64,000 nt of DNA, taken from the NCBI RefSeq assembly GCF_008373755.1, contig NZ_VUJV01000008.1, positions 62,001-126,000 on the forward strand, given 5' to 3'. This stretch comes from Nocardioides humilatus (lineage in GTDB: Bacteria; Actinomycetota; Actinomycetes; Propionibacteriales; Nocardioidaceae). Below, in pieces: positions 7,963-19,530 of the stretch. The position numbers and the translations under genes are program-made. The notes under the pieces are model-generated. The model worked only from the letters and a program-made list of their open reading frames with translations. It had not been told where the DNA came from and searched no databases. Within the stretch, counting starts at the first letter, position 1; each line of letters starts with the position of its first letter.

Positions 7963-8037
7963 GCCGAGAGGCGTTGCAACGGACCCCGACCGTCGAGGGT
8001 CCGCCACGCTCGGCGAAGTCTCACTGCAAGGGCGCCT
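7963..8037 (+). promoter_or_regulatory. S-adenosylhomocysteine (SAH) riboswitch upstream of metH
   Basis: Seen: GCCGAG (7963-7968) complementary to CTCGGC (8009-8014); AGGCG (7969-7973) complementary to CGCCT (8033-8037), with TTGC (7974-7977) facing GCAA (8026-8029); and an internal hairpin GGACCC (7981-7986)/GGGTCC (7997-8002). The conserved string GAGAGGCGTTGCAACGG matches what I recall of the SAH (ahcY-motif) riboswitch core, including the pseudoknot made by the CCGAG/CTCGG pairing. In that class SAH binding raises expression of SAH-recycling genes such as ahcY, metH and metE. Here it lies 22 bp upstream of metH, with the Shine-Dalgarno GGAAGGGA (8046-8053) just after the last stem. Confidence 0.85.
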
Positions 8038-8059
8038 TCCGTGATGGAAGGGATGTGAA

Positions 8060-11790
<3,731 letters not shown>

Positions 11791-11791
<1 letters not shown>

Positions 11792-12459
11792 TGAAGGCCG
11801 TCCTGTGGGACATGGACGGCACGCTGGTCGACACCGAGCCCTACTGGATGGCGACCGAGGTGGCGCTGGCCGAGGAGTACGGCGCCACCTGGACGACCGA
11901 GGACGCGAAGCACCTGGTCGGCAACAGCCTGCTCTACTCCGGGGAGTACATCCGGCAGCACATGGGGATCCCGCTGACCCCTGAGGAGATCGTCGAGCGC
12001 CTGCTCGACGGGGTGGTCGAGCGGGTGCAGCACGCGGTGCCGTGGTGTCCGGGAGCGCGTGAGCTGCTCCTCGGGCTGAAGGCCGCCGGGGTGCCGTGCG
12101 CTCTCGTCACGATGTCCTACCAACGCTTCGTCGCGCCGATCCTCGAGCACCTGCCCCCAGAGACGTTCCGCGTGATCATCACCGGCGACCAGGTCGACCA
12201 GGGCAAGCCACACCCCGAGCCCTACCTGACCGCCGCTGCGGCGCTCGGGGTGGATGCGGCCGACTGCATCGCCATCGAGGACTCTCCGACCGGTGCCACC
12301 TCTGCTGCAGCGGCGGGCTGCCAGGTGCTGGTGGTGCCCAACCACGTCGACGTGCCGCCGGGGGAGCGCCGTACGTTCATCGACTCGCTCGTCGGCGTCA
12401 CGCCGGAGGTGCTGAAAACGTTGCCGGATCGAGACACGGCCGCGAGGGATCTTCCCTAG
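11791..12459 (+). CDS. HAD-family phosphatase/phosphomutase-like hydrolase
   Basis: A 222-residue haloacid-dehalogenase-superfamily enzyme. Seen: motif I DMDGTLVDTEP with the nucleophile Asp near residue 8, motif II in ALVTMSY, motif III lysine in GKPHPEPYL and motif IV in IEDSPTGATSA; the helical cap lies between motifs I and II, the arrangement of the beta-phosphoglucomutase-like subclass. The ATG overlaps the metH stop (TGATG), so it is translationally coupled to metH and shares its riboswitch-controlled mRNA. The substrate is not evident; coupling to metH hints at a salvage or repair role but is not proof. Confidence 0.88.
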
Positions 12460-12488
12460 CCCCTCTCTGCTCTCCGGAGTATCTTCCG

Positions 12489-12504
12489 CGGGAGTCGGCT
12501 CCCG
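12489..12504 (+). terminator. short hairpin between the HAD gene and the ABC operon
   Basis: CGGGAG (12489-12494), loop TCGG, CTCCCG (12499-12504): a perfect 6-bp stem with a stable tetraloop and no T-tract. It could end the metH transcript or form part of the ABC operon leader. Confidence 0.3.
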
Positions 12505-12545
12505 ACCAGCGGGCGCCGAAGTGAGCGATCTTGAGGTGACAGCAC

Positions 12546-14156
12546 GTGAAGCGGAAGATCTTCGCGCTCGTCGGAGCGGGAACCCTTGCCGTGAGCCTTG
12601 CGGCCTGTGGCGATGACGACGGCGGCGGGGGCGGCGCCAAGGGTGGCGAAGGGGAGTCCTGGACTCTCGGCACCACCGACTCGGTGACGGCTGTCGACCC
12701 GGCCGGGTCCTACGACCTCGGCTCGTCGACGCTCGAATACAACATCTACCAGACCCTGGTCACGGTCCCGGCCAACTCGACGGAGATCGTCGGTGACGCC
12801 GCCGAGTCGTGCACCTACGACGACCCGCAGACCCTGACCTGCACGCTCAAGCCGGGCCTGAAGTTCTCCAACGGCAACGACCTCACGTCCTCCGACGTGA
12901 AGTACAGCTTCGAGCGGGCGATCAACATCCAGGACCCCAACGGTGCTGCGATCTACCTGCTCGGCAGCATCACCGACAGCGCTGACGACGGCACGGTCAC
13001 CCTGACCGACGGCGCGATCGAGACGCCCGACGACACGACGGTCATCTTCCACCTCGATCACCCCGACACGACGTTCCAGTACGTCCTGACCTACCCGGGT
13101 GCGGCTGCGATCGTCGACGAGGACGTCTTCCCCGCCGACGAGAAGCTCGCCGACGAGGACGTCATCGGCTCGGGTCCCTACAAGCTCAGCCAGTACGAGG
13201 CGGGCGTGCAGGCGGTCCTCGAGCGCAACGAGGAGTACACCGGTGACAACACCGGCGGCGCTTCGCAGGTCTTCATCCAGTACTTCGCGGAGGCCTCGGC
13301 CCTGAAGCTGGCGATCGAGAACGAAGAGGTCGACGTCGCGTGGCGCAGCCTCGCGCCGACCGACATCACCGACCTCCAGGAGAACCCCGACGTCACCGTC
13401 GCCTCCGGCAAGGGTTCGGAGATCCGCTACTGGGTCTTCCGGGTCGACAAGGGTGCGGCCAAGGACGTCGCGATCCGACAGGCGGCCGCCCAGGTCTTCG
13501 ACCGCGACGCGATCTCGACCACGGCCTACGACGGCACCGTCGACCCGCTCTACTCGATCGTGCCGCCGGGCTACGCGGGCCAGAAGGACGCGTTCTCGGA
13601 GAAGTACGGCACGCCGAATGTCGAGGCTGCCCAGCAGATCCTCGACGACGCCGGCATCGAGACCCCAGTCAAGCTGACGGTCGGCTGGACGCCCACGCAC
13701 TACGGTCCGGCCGCCGAGGACGAGGCCAACGAGCTGCAGCGTCAGCTCGAGGACAGCGGCCTCTTCGACGTCGAGCTGAAGAGCACCGAGTGGGAGCAGT
13801 ACCAGACGATCTACAAGGAGGGCGCCTACGACCTCTGGATGCTCGGCTGGTTCCCGGACTACCCGGACGCCGACAACTACCTGTCGCCGTTCGTGGTCGA
13901 CGGCGGCTTCTTCCAGAACGGCTACTCCAACCCGGACGCCAACGCCCTGGTGACCCAGGAGCAGGCGAGCGCCGACGCGGCCGTCCGCGAGGACGCCTTC
14001 GGTCAGCTGCAGGACATCGTGGCCAACGACGTCCCGTTCATCCCGTCGTGGGTGGGCCAGAACACCGGCATCTACGGACCGGGCATGGACGGCGTCGAGG
14101 ACACCCTGGACCCGTCGTTCATCTTCCGGTTCTGGCTGGTGACGAAGAACTCCTGA
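12546..14156 (+). CDS. ABC transporter substrate-binding lipoprotein, family 5 (oligopeptide/dipeptide type)
   Basis: A 536-residue extracytoplasmic binding protein of the SBP_bac_5 family, the ligand-capturing part of the importer encoded downstream. Seen: a lipoprotein signal peptide with the lipobox LAAC (Cys21), an Asp/Gly-rich linker, then a mature domain with YTLTCTLKPGLKFSNG-like features (LTCTLKPGLKFSNG near residue 100), VIGSGPYKLSQYE and YDLWMLGWFPDYPD, all typical of the family. The GTG start has the Shine-Dalgarno GAGGTG 7 bases upstream. A very strong hairpin separates it from the permease genes. The ligand (peptide, nickel, sugar or other) cannot be read from the sequence. Confidence 0.92.
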   Translation: MKRKIFALVGAGTLAVSLAACGDDDGGGGGAKGGEGESWTLGTTDSVTAVDPAGSYDLGSSTLEYNIYQTLVTVPANSTEIVGDAAESCTYDDPQTLTCTLKPGLKFSNGNDLTSSDVKYSFERAINIQDPNGAAIYLLGSITDSADDGTVTLTDGAIETPDDTTVIFHLDHPDTTFQYVLTYPGAAAIVDEDVFPADEKLADEDVIGSGPYKLSQYEAGVQAVLERNEEYTGDNTGGASQVFIQYFAEASALKLAIENEEVDVAWRSLAPTDITDLQENPDVTVASGKGSEIRYWVFRVDKGAAKDVAIRQAAAQVFDRDAISTTAYDGTVDPLYSIVPPGYAGQKDAFSEKYGTPNVEAAQQILDDAGIETPVKLTVGWTPTHYGPAAEDEANELQRQLEDSGLFDVELKSTEWEQYQTIYKEGAYDLWMLGWFPDYPDADNYLSPFVVDGGFFQNGYSNPDANALVTQEQASADAAVREDAFGQLQDIVANDVPFIPSWVGQNTGIYGPGMDGVEDTLDPSFIFRFWLVTKNS

Positions 14157-14171
14157 TCGACCACTGACCTC

Positions 14172-14202
14172 GTGGGGAGGGGGCCGCAGGCCCCCTCCCC
14201 AC
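14172..14202 (+). terminator. strong intra-operon hairpin after the binding-protein gene
   Basis: GTGGGGAGGGGGCC (14172-14185) and GGCCCCCTCCCCAC (14189-14202) form a perfect 14-bp stem with a 3-base loop GCA. There is no T-tract and the operon continues 27 bp later, so it probably acts as a partial terminator or a 3' stabiliser that lets the binding protein be made in excess over the permeases. Confidence 0.7.
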
Positions 14203-14229
14203 GGCGGTGTCTCAAGGAGACCCCTACTC

Positions 14230-15258
14230 ATGACACGTTCCGCCTCGGGCTCGCTGCCGCGCTACATCCTTCAGCGCACGCTGCTCGTCATCCCGATGAT
14301 CTGGGTGATCCTCACCCTCGTCTTCTTCGTCCTCCGCGTCGCTCCCGGCGACCCCGTGTCCGCGGCGCTGGGCGGCAAGCTCGACGACGAAGCGCTCGAC
14401 CAACGGCGCGCCGCGCTCGGGTTCGATCGGCCGCTGATCGAGCAGTACTGGGACTACTTGTCCTCGGTCGCGCGCCTCGACTTCGGCACCACCTTCAGCG
14501 ACAACCAGTCCGTCCTGCACGTGGTGCGGGACAACGGGGGCGCGACGCTCAGCCTGACCATCGTCGCGTTCATCATCGCGCTCATGGTCGGCGTGCCCCT
14601 CGGCCTCGTCGCCGGTCGCTACCGCGACTCGCTGCCCGACGTACTGATCCGCCTCTTCGGCATCCTCAGCTACGCCGCACCCATCTTCTTCGTCGGCTTC
14701 CTCTTGCAGGCCTACCTGGCCAAGCCGCTCGGACTCCCGACCTCCGGCATGGCTACTCCGCAGACGATCTTCAACGTCGAGGAGCACACCCACATCCTGC
14801 TGATCGACGTCTTCCTCAACGGCAACAGCATCTACATCGAGGACGTCCTGAAACACCTGATCCTCCCGGCGACGACGCTGGGCCTGCTGATCTGCGGCGT
14901 CTTCATCCGCCTGGTCCGCGTCAACATCTTGCAGACCATGCAGAGCGACTACGTCGAGGCGGCCGAGGCGCGGGGCCTGGCCCGGCGGAAGGTCACCTGG
15001 CGCCACGCCTTCCGCAACGCGCTGGTCCCGGTCATCACGGTGATCGGCCTGCAGTTCGCACTCCTCCTCGGTGGGGCCGTACTCACCGAGTCGACCTTCA
15101 ACTGGCCAGGGCTGGGCCAGAAGCTCGTCGACTACATCAACGACCGTGACTACGGAGCCGTGCAGGGCATCATCACGATCTTCGCCGTGGCGGTGGTGCT
15201 GATCAGCCTCCTGGTCGACATCGTCAACGCCCTGATCGACCCGAGGGTGAGGTACTGA
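14230..15258 (+). CDS. ABC transporter permease (DppB/OppB type)
   Basis: A 342-residue inner-membrane permease. Seen: an N-terminal membrane helix (LQRTLLVIPMIWVILTLVFF), an extracytoplasmic loop with the family segment VAPGDPVSAAL and LGFDRPLIEQYWDYL, and further helices with the EAA loop EAAEARGLARRKVTWRHAFR near residues 240-260, which contacts the ATPase; split here as EAAEARGLARRK and WRHAFR. The ATG is preceded by the Shine-Dalgarno AAGGAGA. It overlaps the second permease gene by 1 bp and forms a heterodimeric channel with it. Confidence 0.94.
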   Translation: MTRSASGSLPRYILQRTLLVIPMIWVILTLVFFVLRVAPGDPVSAALGGKLDDEALDQRRAALGFDRPLIEQYWDYLSSVARLDFGTTFSDNQSVLHVVRDNGGATLSLTIVAFIIALMVGVPLGLVAGRYRDSLPDVLIRLFGILSYAAPIFFVGFLLQAYLAKPLGLPTSGMATPQTIFNVEEHTHILLIDVFLNGNSIYIEDVLKHLILPATTLGLLICGVFIRLVRVNILQTMQSDYVEAAEARGLARRKVTWRHAFRNALVPVITVIGLQFALLLGGAVLTESTFNWPGLGQKLVDYINDRDYGAVQGIITIFAVAVVLISLLVDIVNALIDPRVRY

Positions 15259-16202
15259 TGCGCAAGGTCTTCAAGGCACTCGCGAAGCCGTTCACGGAGA
15301 CGGCCGGCCTCGCTCGTTGGATGCTCGTCATCGGGATCGTGATCACCGCGGTCTTCGTGATCTGCGCGATCTTCGCCCCGCTGCTCGCGCCCTACGGCTT
15401 CGACCAGACCTCGGCCGACGGTGTCCAGTTCGTCAAGCGCGAGGCACCGTCGGGCGACCACGTCTTCGGCACCGACCGGCTCCTGTTCGACGTCTTGTCG
15501 CGGACGATCTGGGGCGCGCGTACGGCGATCGAGGTCGTTGTGCTCTCGATCGTCATCTGTGTCTTCGTCGGCGTGCCGATGGGCCTGATCTCCGGCTACT
15601 ACGGCGGCTGGCTCGACCGGATCCTGCTGCTGATCATGGACGCGCTGTTCGCGTTCCCCTCCTTCCTGCTGGCGATCGTCTTCGCGTTCCTGCTGACCAA
15701 CAAGCTCCCCAGTGGTGGCTTCAGCGGCGTCCTGGCAGTGTCGCTGTCGCTCTCCGTCATCTACGTTCCGCAGTACTACCGCGTGGTCCGCAACACGACC
15801 GTCAGCGCCAAGGAGGCGACCTACGTCGAGGCCGCCCGCGCCATCGGTGCGTCGGACTTCGTCATCATGCGGCGCTACCTCTTCGGCAACGTGGTCCAGA
15901 GCGTGCCGGTGATCGGCACCCTCAACGCGGCCGACGCCATCCTCACCCTGGCCGGTCTGGGCTTCCTCGGGCTGGGCATCCAGTCGACCGAGGCTGCCGA
16001 GTGGGGTCACGATCTCAACCGCGCGCTCGCCGATGCCGGCTCCGGCATCTGGTGGACGGGTCTCTACCCGGGTCTCGCGATCGTCCTGCTGGTCACCGGA
16101 CTGACCCTGGTCGGCGAGGGCCTCAACGAGACCATCAACCCGACCCTTCGACGGCGGCGGCTGCTGCCGGTCGTGATGACTCCTCGGGAGGGAGACCGAT
16201 GA
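15258..16202 (+). CDS. ABC transporter permease (DppC/OppC type)
   Basis: A 314-residue partner permease. Seen: an N-terminal membrane helix (MLVIGIVITAVFVICAIFAP), the segment HVFGTDRLLFDVLSRTIWGAR typical of DppC proteins just before the transport domain, and the EAA loop EAARAIGASDFVIMRRYLF near residue 195. The last 20 residues are basic and cytoplasmic. Start and stop overlap the neighbouring genes (TGATG before, ATGA after), which implies one polycistronic mRNA. Confidence 0.94.
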   Translation: MRKVFKALAKPFTETAGLARWMLVIGIVITAVFVICAIFAPLLAPYGFDQTSADGVQFVKREAPSGDHVFGTDRLLFDVLSRTIWGARTAIEVVVLSIVICVFVGVPMGLISGYYGGWLDRILLLIMDALFAFPSFLLAIVFAFLLTNKLPSGGFSGVLAVSLSLSVIYVPQYYRVVRNTTVSAKEATYVEAARAIGASDFVIMRRYLFGNVVQSVPVIGTLNAADAILTLAGLGFLGLGIQSTEAAEWGHDLNRALADAGSGIWWTGLYPGLAIVLLVTGLTLVGEGLNETINPTLRRRRLLPVVMTPREGDR

Positions 16203-17260
16203 GCGTCGAGTTCGTCGAGCCGCCGTACGTCGACTCGGGGGAGCCCGTCATCTCGGCCCGTGACGTGCGGGTCTGGTACGGCACGACCCGCGGCGCGATC
16301 CGCGCCGTCGACGGCGTCAGCTTCGACCTCGCCCCGGGGGAGACGCTCGGCCTGGTCGGAGAGTCCGGCTGCGGCAAGTCCACTCTGGGCCGCGGCCTGA
16401 TGGGCCTGCTGCCGCAGGGCGCAAAGCGCGACGGCGAGGTCTGGTTCAAAGGCCGGGAGATCCTCGGCATGAAGGCCAAGGACAACTACCGGCTGCGTGG
16501 CCACGAGCTCGGCATGATCTTCCAGGAGCCGCTGACCCGCCTCAACCCGTTGATGCGGATCTCGGATCACTTCGAGGAGTCGATCAAGCAGCACGACCCG
16601 GGCGCGACCAAGGACGCCATCCGGGCCCGCGCGCTCGAGGCGCTGCGCCTGATGGGCATCCCCCCGACCCGGTACCGCTCCTACCCGCACGAGTTCTCCG
16701 GCGGCATGCGGCAGCGGCTGATGATCGCGCTCGCTCTGGTGCTGCGGCCTTCCTTCGTCGTGGCCGACGAGCCCACGACGGCGCTCGACGTGCTGGTCGA
16801 GGCGCAGATCGTGCAGATCCTCAACGACCTGCGGCGCAACTTCCACACCTCGCTCCTGCTGATCACGCACAACGTGGGCATCGTGGCGGAGGCGTGCGAC
16901 CGGGTCGCGGTGATGTACGCCGGCCGGATCGTCGAGCAGGGCCGTGTCACCGACGTCTTCGAGAACCCGCAGCACCCCTACACGCGCGAGCTGCTGCGCT
17001 CGACGATCTCTCTCAACACGACCGGCCTCAACTTCATCCCGGGCTCGCCGCCCGACCTCGTGGACCCGCCCGACGGCTGTCGGTTCCACCCGCGGTGCCC
17101 CGACGCGATGGCGGTGTGCGCCACGAAGAACCCCGTGACGCTCGACCGGGTCGGCGGTGGTCGCGTGGAGTGCTGGCTCGTGGGCCCGCACGAGCAGATC
17201 CCGCCGGGCGGCACCCAGCCCCTCAAGCAGGAGGAGCTGGCCGTTGCCGACGAAGCCTGA
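16199..17260 (+). CDS. ABC transporter ATP-binding protein (DppD/OppD type)
   Basis: A 353-residue ATPase of the importer. Seen: Walker A GESGCGKST near residue 60, Q-loop in IFQEPLTRLNP, signature FSGGMRQR near residue 165, Walker B VVADEPTTALD, H-loop in LLITHNVGI, and the C-terminal oligopeptide-transporter domain with the Cys-containing motif CRFHPRCPDAM followed by a third Cys, which in some relatives binds an Fe-S cluster. It pairs with the next gene to form the heterodimeric motor. The start ATG overlaps the permease stop codon. Confidence 0.94.
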   Translation: MSVEFVEPPYVDSGEPVISARDVRVWYGTTRGAIRAVDGVSFDLAPGETLGLVGESGCGKSTLGRGLMGLLPQGAKRDGEVWFKGREILGMKAKDNYRLRGHELGMIFQEPLTRLNPLMRISDHFEESIKQHDPGATKDAIRARALEALRLMGIPPTRYRSYPHEFSGGMRQRLMIALALVLRPSFVVADEPTTALDVLVEAQIVQILNDLRRNFHTSLLLITHNVGIVAEACDRVAVMYAGRIVEQGRVTDVFENPQHPYTRELLRSTISLNTTGLNFIPGSPPDLVDPPDGCRFHPRCPDAMAVCATKNPVTLDRVGGGRVECWLVGPHEQIPPGGTQPLKQEELAVADEA

Positions 17261-18545
17261 GGCCACCCCGACGACCACGGGCACCGGTCCGATCATCGAC
17301 GTCCGCGACCTCGCGGTGCACTTCGGCCTGCGCGGCAGCTCGCTGGCCCGCCTGTTCGGTCGCGATGCCGGCACGGTCAAGGCCGTGGACGGCGTCAACC
17401 TCACGCTCGCCCGCGGCGAGGTCGTCGGGCTGGTGGGGGAGAGCGGCAGCGGCAAGTCCACGCTCGGTCGGGCGCTGCTCGGTCTCGCTCCGGCGACTGC
17501 CGGCTCGATCGTCTTCGAGGGCCAGGACCTCGCCACCCTGAGCCGTCGCCGGTTGCGCGACCTGCGTCGTCACATCCAGATGGTCTTCCAGGACCCCAGC
17601 GCGGCGCTCAACCCCGCCATGACCGTCGAGGAGGCCGTCGGTGACGCGCTCCGCGTCCACGGCATGCGGTCGGCCGAGGAGCGTCGGGTCAAGGTGATCG
17701 ACGCCCTCGAACGGGTCGGGCTGTCGCCCGTCGAGCTCTTCTTGGAGAAGTACCCCCGCGACCTGTCGGGTGGTCAGAAGCAGCGCGTCGTCATGGCCCG
17801 GGCGATCATCACCGGCCCGAGCGTGCTGGTCGCCGACGAGCCGATCTCCATGCTCGACATGTCGGTGCGCGCCAAGATCCTGCAGCTGATGCTCGACCTC
17901 AAGCAGGACCTCGGCCTGACCTACGTCTACATCACCCACGACCTCGCCAGCGCGAAGTACTTCTGCGACCGGATCGCGATCATGTACCTCGGTCGGATCG
18001 TGGAGATCGGCGCCACCGAGGAGATCTTCGCCAACCCGCGCCATCCCTACACGAAGGCGCTGCTGCGAGCGATCCCCGATCCCGACCCCGGCCGCCAGCT
18101 GCCGCGCGACCTGCCGCGCGGCGAGGTCCCCGATGCGGCCGCGCCTCCGCTCGGCTGCGCGTTCCACCCGCGGTGCAAGGAAGCGACCCCGACCTGCGGC
18201 TGGGAGTCCCGCGACCTGCGCACCCTGGTCGAGGCGCACTGGACCCGGCGCAGCCCCGACGAGTACGGCGCCGAACGTGCTGTCGTGGGCGACATCGACC
18301 ACTTCGACAAGCCCGCCACGTCGACCACCCTCGGTGCGCAGGGTGCGCCGGCCGCGCGGGAGTTCTTGGACCGGGTGCGGATCGAGGCTCCGGACGATCC
18401 GATCTGGGGCGGCATCGAGTCGATCACCGACGACGGGTCGGGCGTGCGCGTGCACTTCCACGAAGGCATCGACCCGGCGCTCCGTCGAGCCGGCGGGGTC
18501 GAGGTGGCCTGCGTGCTCTATCCGGAGACGTCGACCGAGGGCTGA
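17244..18545 (+). CDS. ABC transporter ATP-binding protein (DppF/OppF type) with C-terminal extension
   Basis: A 433-residue ATPase. Seen: Walker A GESGSGKST near residue 65, signature LSGGQKQR, Walker B LVADEPISMLD, H-loop YITHDLAS, and CAFHPRCKEATPTC near residue 305. About 115 further residues follow (ESRDLRTLVEAHW to the end), longer than the usual 320-350; the extension is Asp/Pro-rich and soluble. The start is TTG at 17244, chosen because GGAGGAG (17230-17236) sits 7 bases upstream and the next in-frame candidates lie inside the ATPase domain; it overlaps the preceding gene by 17 bp. Its 3' end overlaps the converging nuclease gene by 28 bp. Confidence 0.92.
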   Translation: MPTKPEATPTTTGTGPIIDVRDLAVHFGLRGSSLARLFGRDAGTVKAVDGVNLTLARGEVVGLVGESGSGKSTLGRALLGLAPATAGSIVFEGQDLATLSRRRLRDLRRHIQMVFQDPSAALNPAMTVEEAVGDALRVHGMRSAEERRVKVIDALERVGLSPVELFLEKYPRDLSGGQKQRVVMARAIITGPSVLVADEPISMLDMSVRAKILQLMLDLKQDLGLTYVYITHDLASAKYFCDRIAIMYLGRIVEIGATEEIFANPRHPYTKALLRAIPDPDPGRQLPRDLPRGEVPDAAAPPLGCAFHPRCKEATPTCGWESRDLRTLVEAHWTRRSPDEYGAERAVVGDIDHFDKPATSTTLGAQGAPAAREFLDRVRIEAPDDPIWGGIESITDDGSGVRVHFHEGIDPALRRAGGVEVACVLYPETSTEG

Positions 18546-19432
18546 GCGTCCGCCGGGGGCCGGACCGGGATCGGCGGCGGGGTGCCGCCGTACTCGGGGC
18601 ACAGTGCGTGGTGGGAGCAGAACCGGCACAGCGGGCCCTTGTTGGGCTGCCAGTCGCCGGTCTCCTTGGCGAGGCGTACGGCGTCCCAGATCGCCTCGAC
18701 CTTGCGCTCGGTGGCCAACAGGTCGCGCTCGTCGGGGTCGTAGGTGAGCACCTCGGAGTTGCCGAGGTAGATCAGCTGGAGACGCTTGGGCACCACGCCT
18801 CGCATCCGCCACACGACGAGGGCGTAGAACTTGAGCTGGAAGAGCGCACCGCCCTCGTAGGCCTCGCGGGGAGACCGGGAGCTCTTGTAGTCCACCAGCC
18901 TGATCGACCCGTCGGCAGCGACGTCGACCCGGTCGATGACGCCGCGCAGCAACAGCTTGGAGTCGGTGACGGTCTCGACGTAGAGCTCCCGGTCGGCGGG
19001 CTCGAGCCGGGTCGGGTCCTCCAGGGTGAAGTAGCGCGCCAGGACCTCACGACATGACACCAGCCAGGCGCCGAGCGCCGCGCCCTCGTCGTGGGCTGGG
19101 AAGAGCTCGTCGAGCGCAGGCTCGGCCTCGCGGACGGCGTCCCACGAGGGGACGACCATCGCGTCGGCGCGCTGGGGGGTGCGGTCGAGTGCCGGAAGAT
19201 CGAAGAGGTCCTCCAGCACCTTGTGGATGACCGTGCCCCGGACCGCATCGACGGACGGCGGCTCGGGCAGCCGGTCGATCGTGCGGAACCGGTAAAGGAG
19301 CGGACAAGCGAGGAAGTCGCCCGCCCGAGACGGAGAGAGGGCGCCGAGCACCTCGACCCCGTCGACGCCCCTGCCCACCCGCTCAGCGGGATCGATCGGC
19401 TGCACGCCGCTCGGGACGGTCGGGATGCTCAT
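18518..19432 (-). CDS. RecB-family PD-(D/E)XK nuclease with probable Fe-S cluster
   Basis: A 304-residue single-domain nuclease resembling the C-terminal nuclease of RecB/AddB. Seen: LSPSRAGDFLACPLLYRFR with a lone N-terminal Cys, RGTVIHKVLEDLF, the metal-binding core GVIDRVDVA then RLVDYKSSR, the QLKFYALVVW helix, and a C-terminal CRFCSHHALCPEYGG. One Cys early plus three late is the pattern that holds a 4Fe-4S cluster in AddB-type nucleases. Family knowledge: these cut DNA ends; the actinobacterial stand-alone form next to trmI has no assigned role. ATG at 19432 is preferred over a site 14 codons upstream because of the -10 hexamer 7 bases before it. Confidence 0.88.
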   Translation of the reverse strand: MSIPTVPSGVQPIDPAERVGRGVDGVEVLGALSPSRAGDFLACPLLYRFRTIDRLPEPPSVDAVRGTVIHKVLEDLFDLPALDRTPQRADAMVVPSWDAVREAEPALDELFPAHDEGAALGAWLVSCREVLARYFTLEDPTRLEPADRELYVETVTDSKLLLRGVIDRVDVAADGSIRLVDYKSSRSPREAYEGGALFQLKFYALVVWRMRGVVPKRLQLIYLGNSEVLTYDPDERDLLATERKVEAIWDAVRLAKETGDWQPNKGPLCRFCSHHALCPEYGGTPPPIPVRPPADAQPSVDVSG

Positions 19433-19439
19433 GTCATCG

Positions 19440-19445
19440 ACGGTA
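19440..19445 (-). promoter_or_regulatory. -10 element TACCGT of the nuclease gene
   Basis: TACCGT on the minus strand with a 7-base gap to the ATG at 19432; it decides the start codon. Confidence 0.5.
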
Positions 19446-19518
19446 GGCCACCCCACCGACAGCCCCGACGCCAACGCCCGACGACACCGCCGAAGCGGGT
19501 CTGCGCGGGTGTGTTGGA

Positions 19519-19524
19519 TAGCCT
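19519..19524 (+). promoter_or_regulatory. -10 element TAGCCT of the M50 protease gene
   Basis: TAGCCT with a 6-base gap to the GTG at 19531; no Shine-Dalgarno sequence. Confidence 0.5.
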
Positions 19525-19530
19525 CGAGGT

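Noticed and set aside
7921-8059. Cobalamin riboswitch upstream of metH
   Set aside because: No B12-box-like sequence was found and the region is fully explained by the SAH riboswitch fold.
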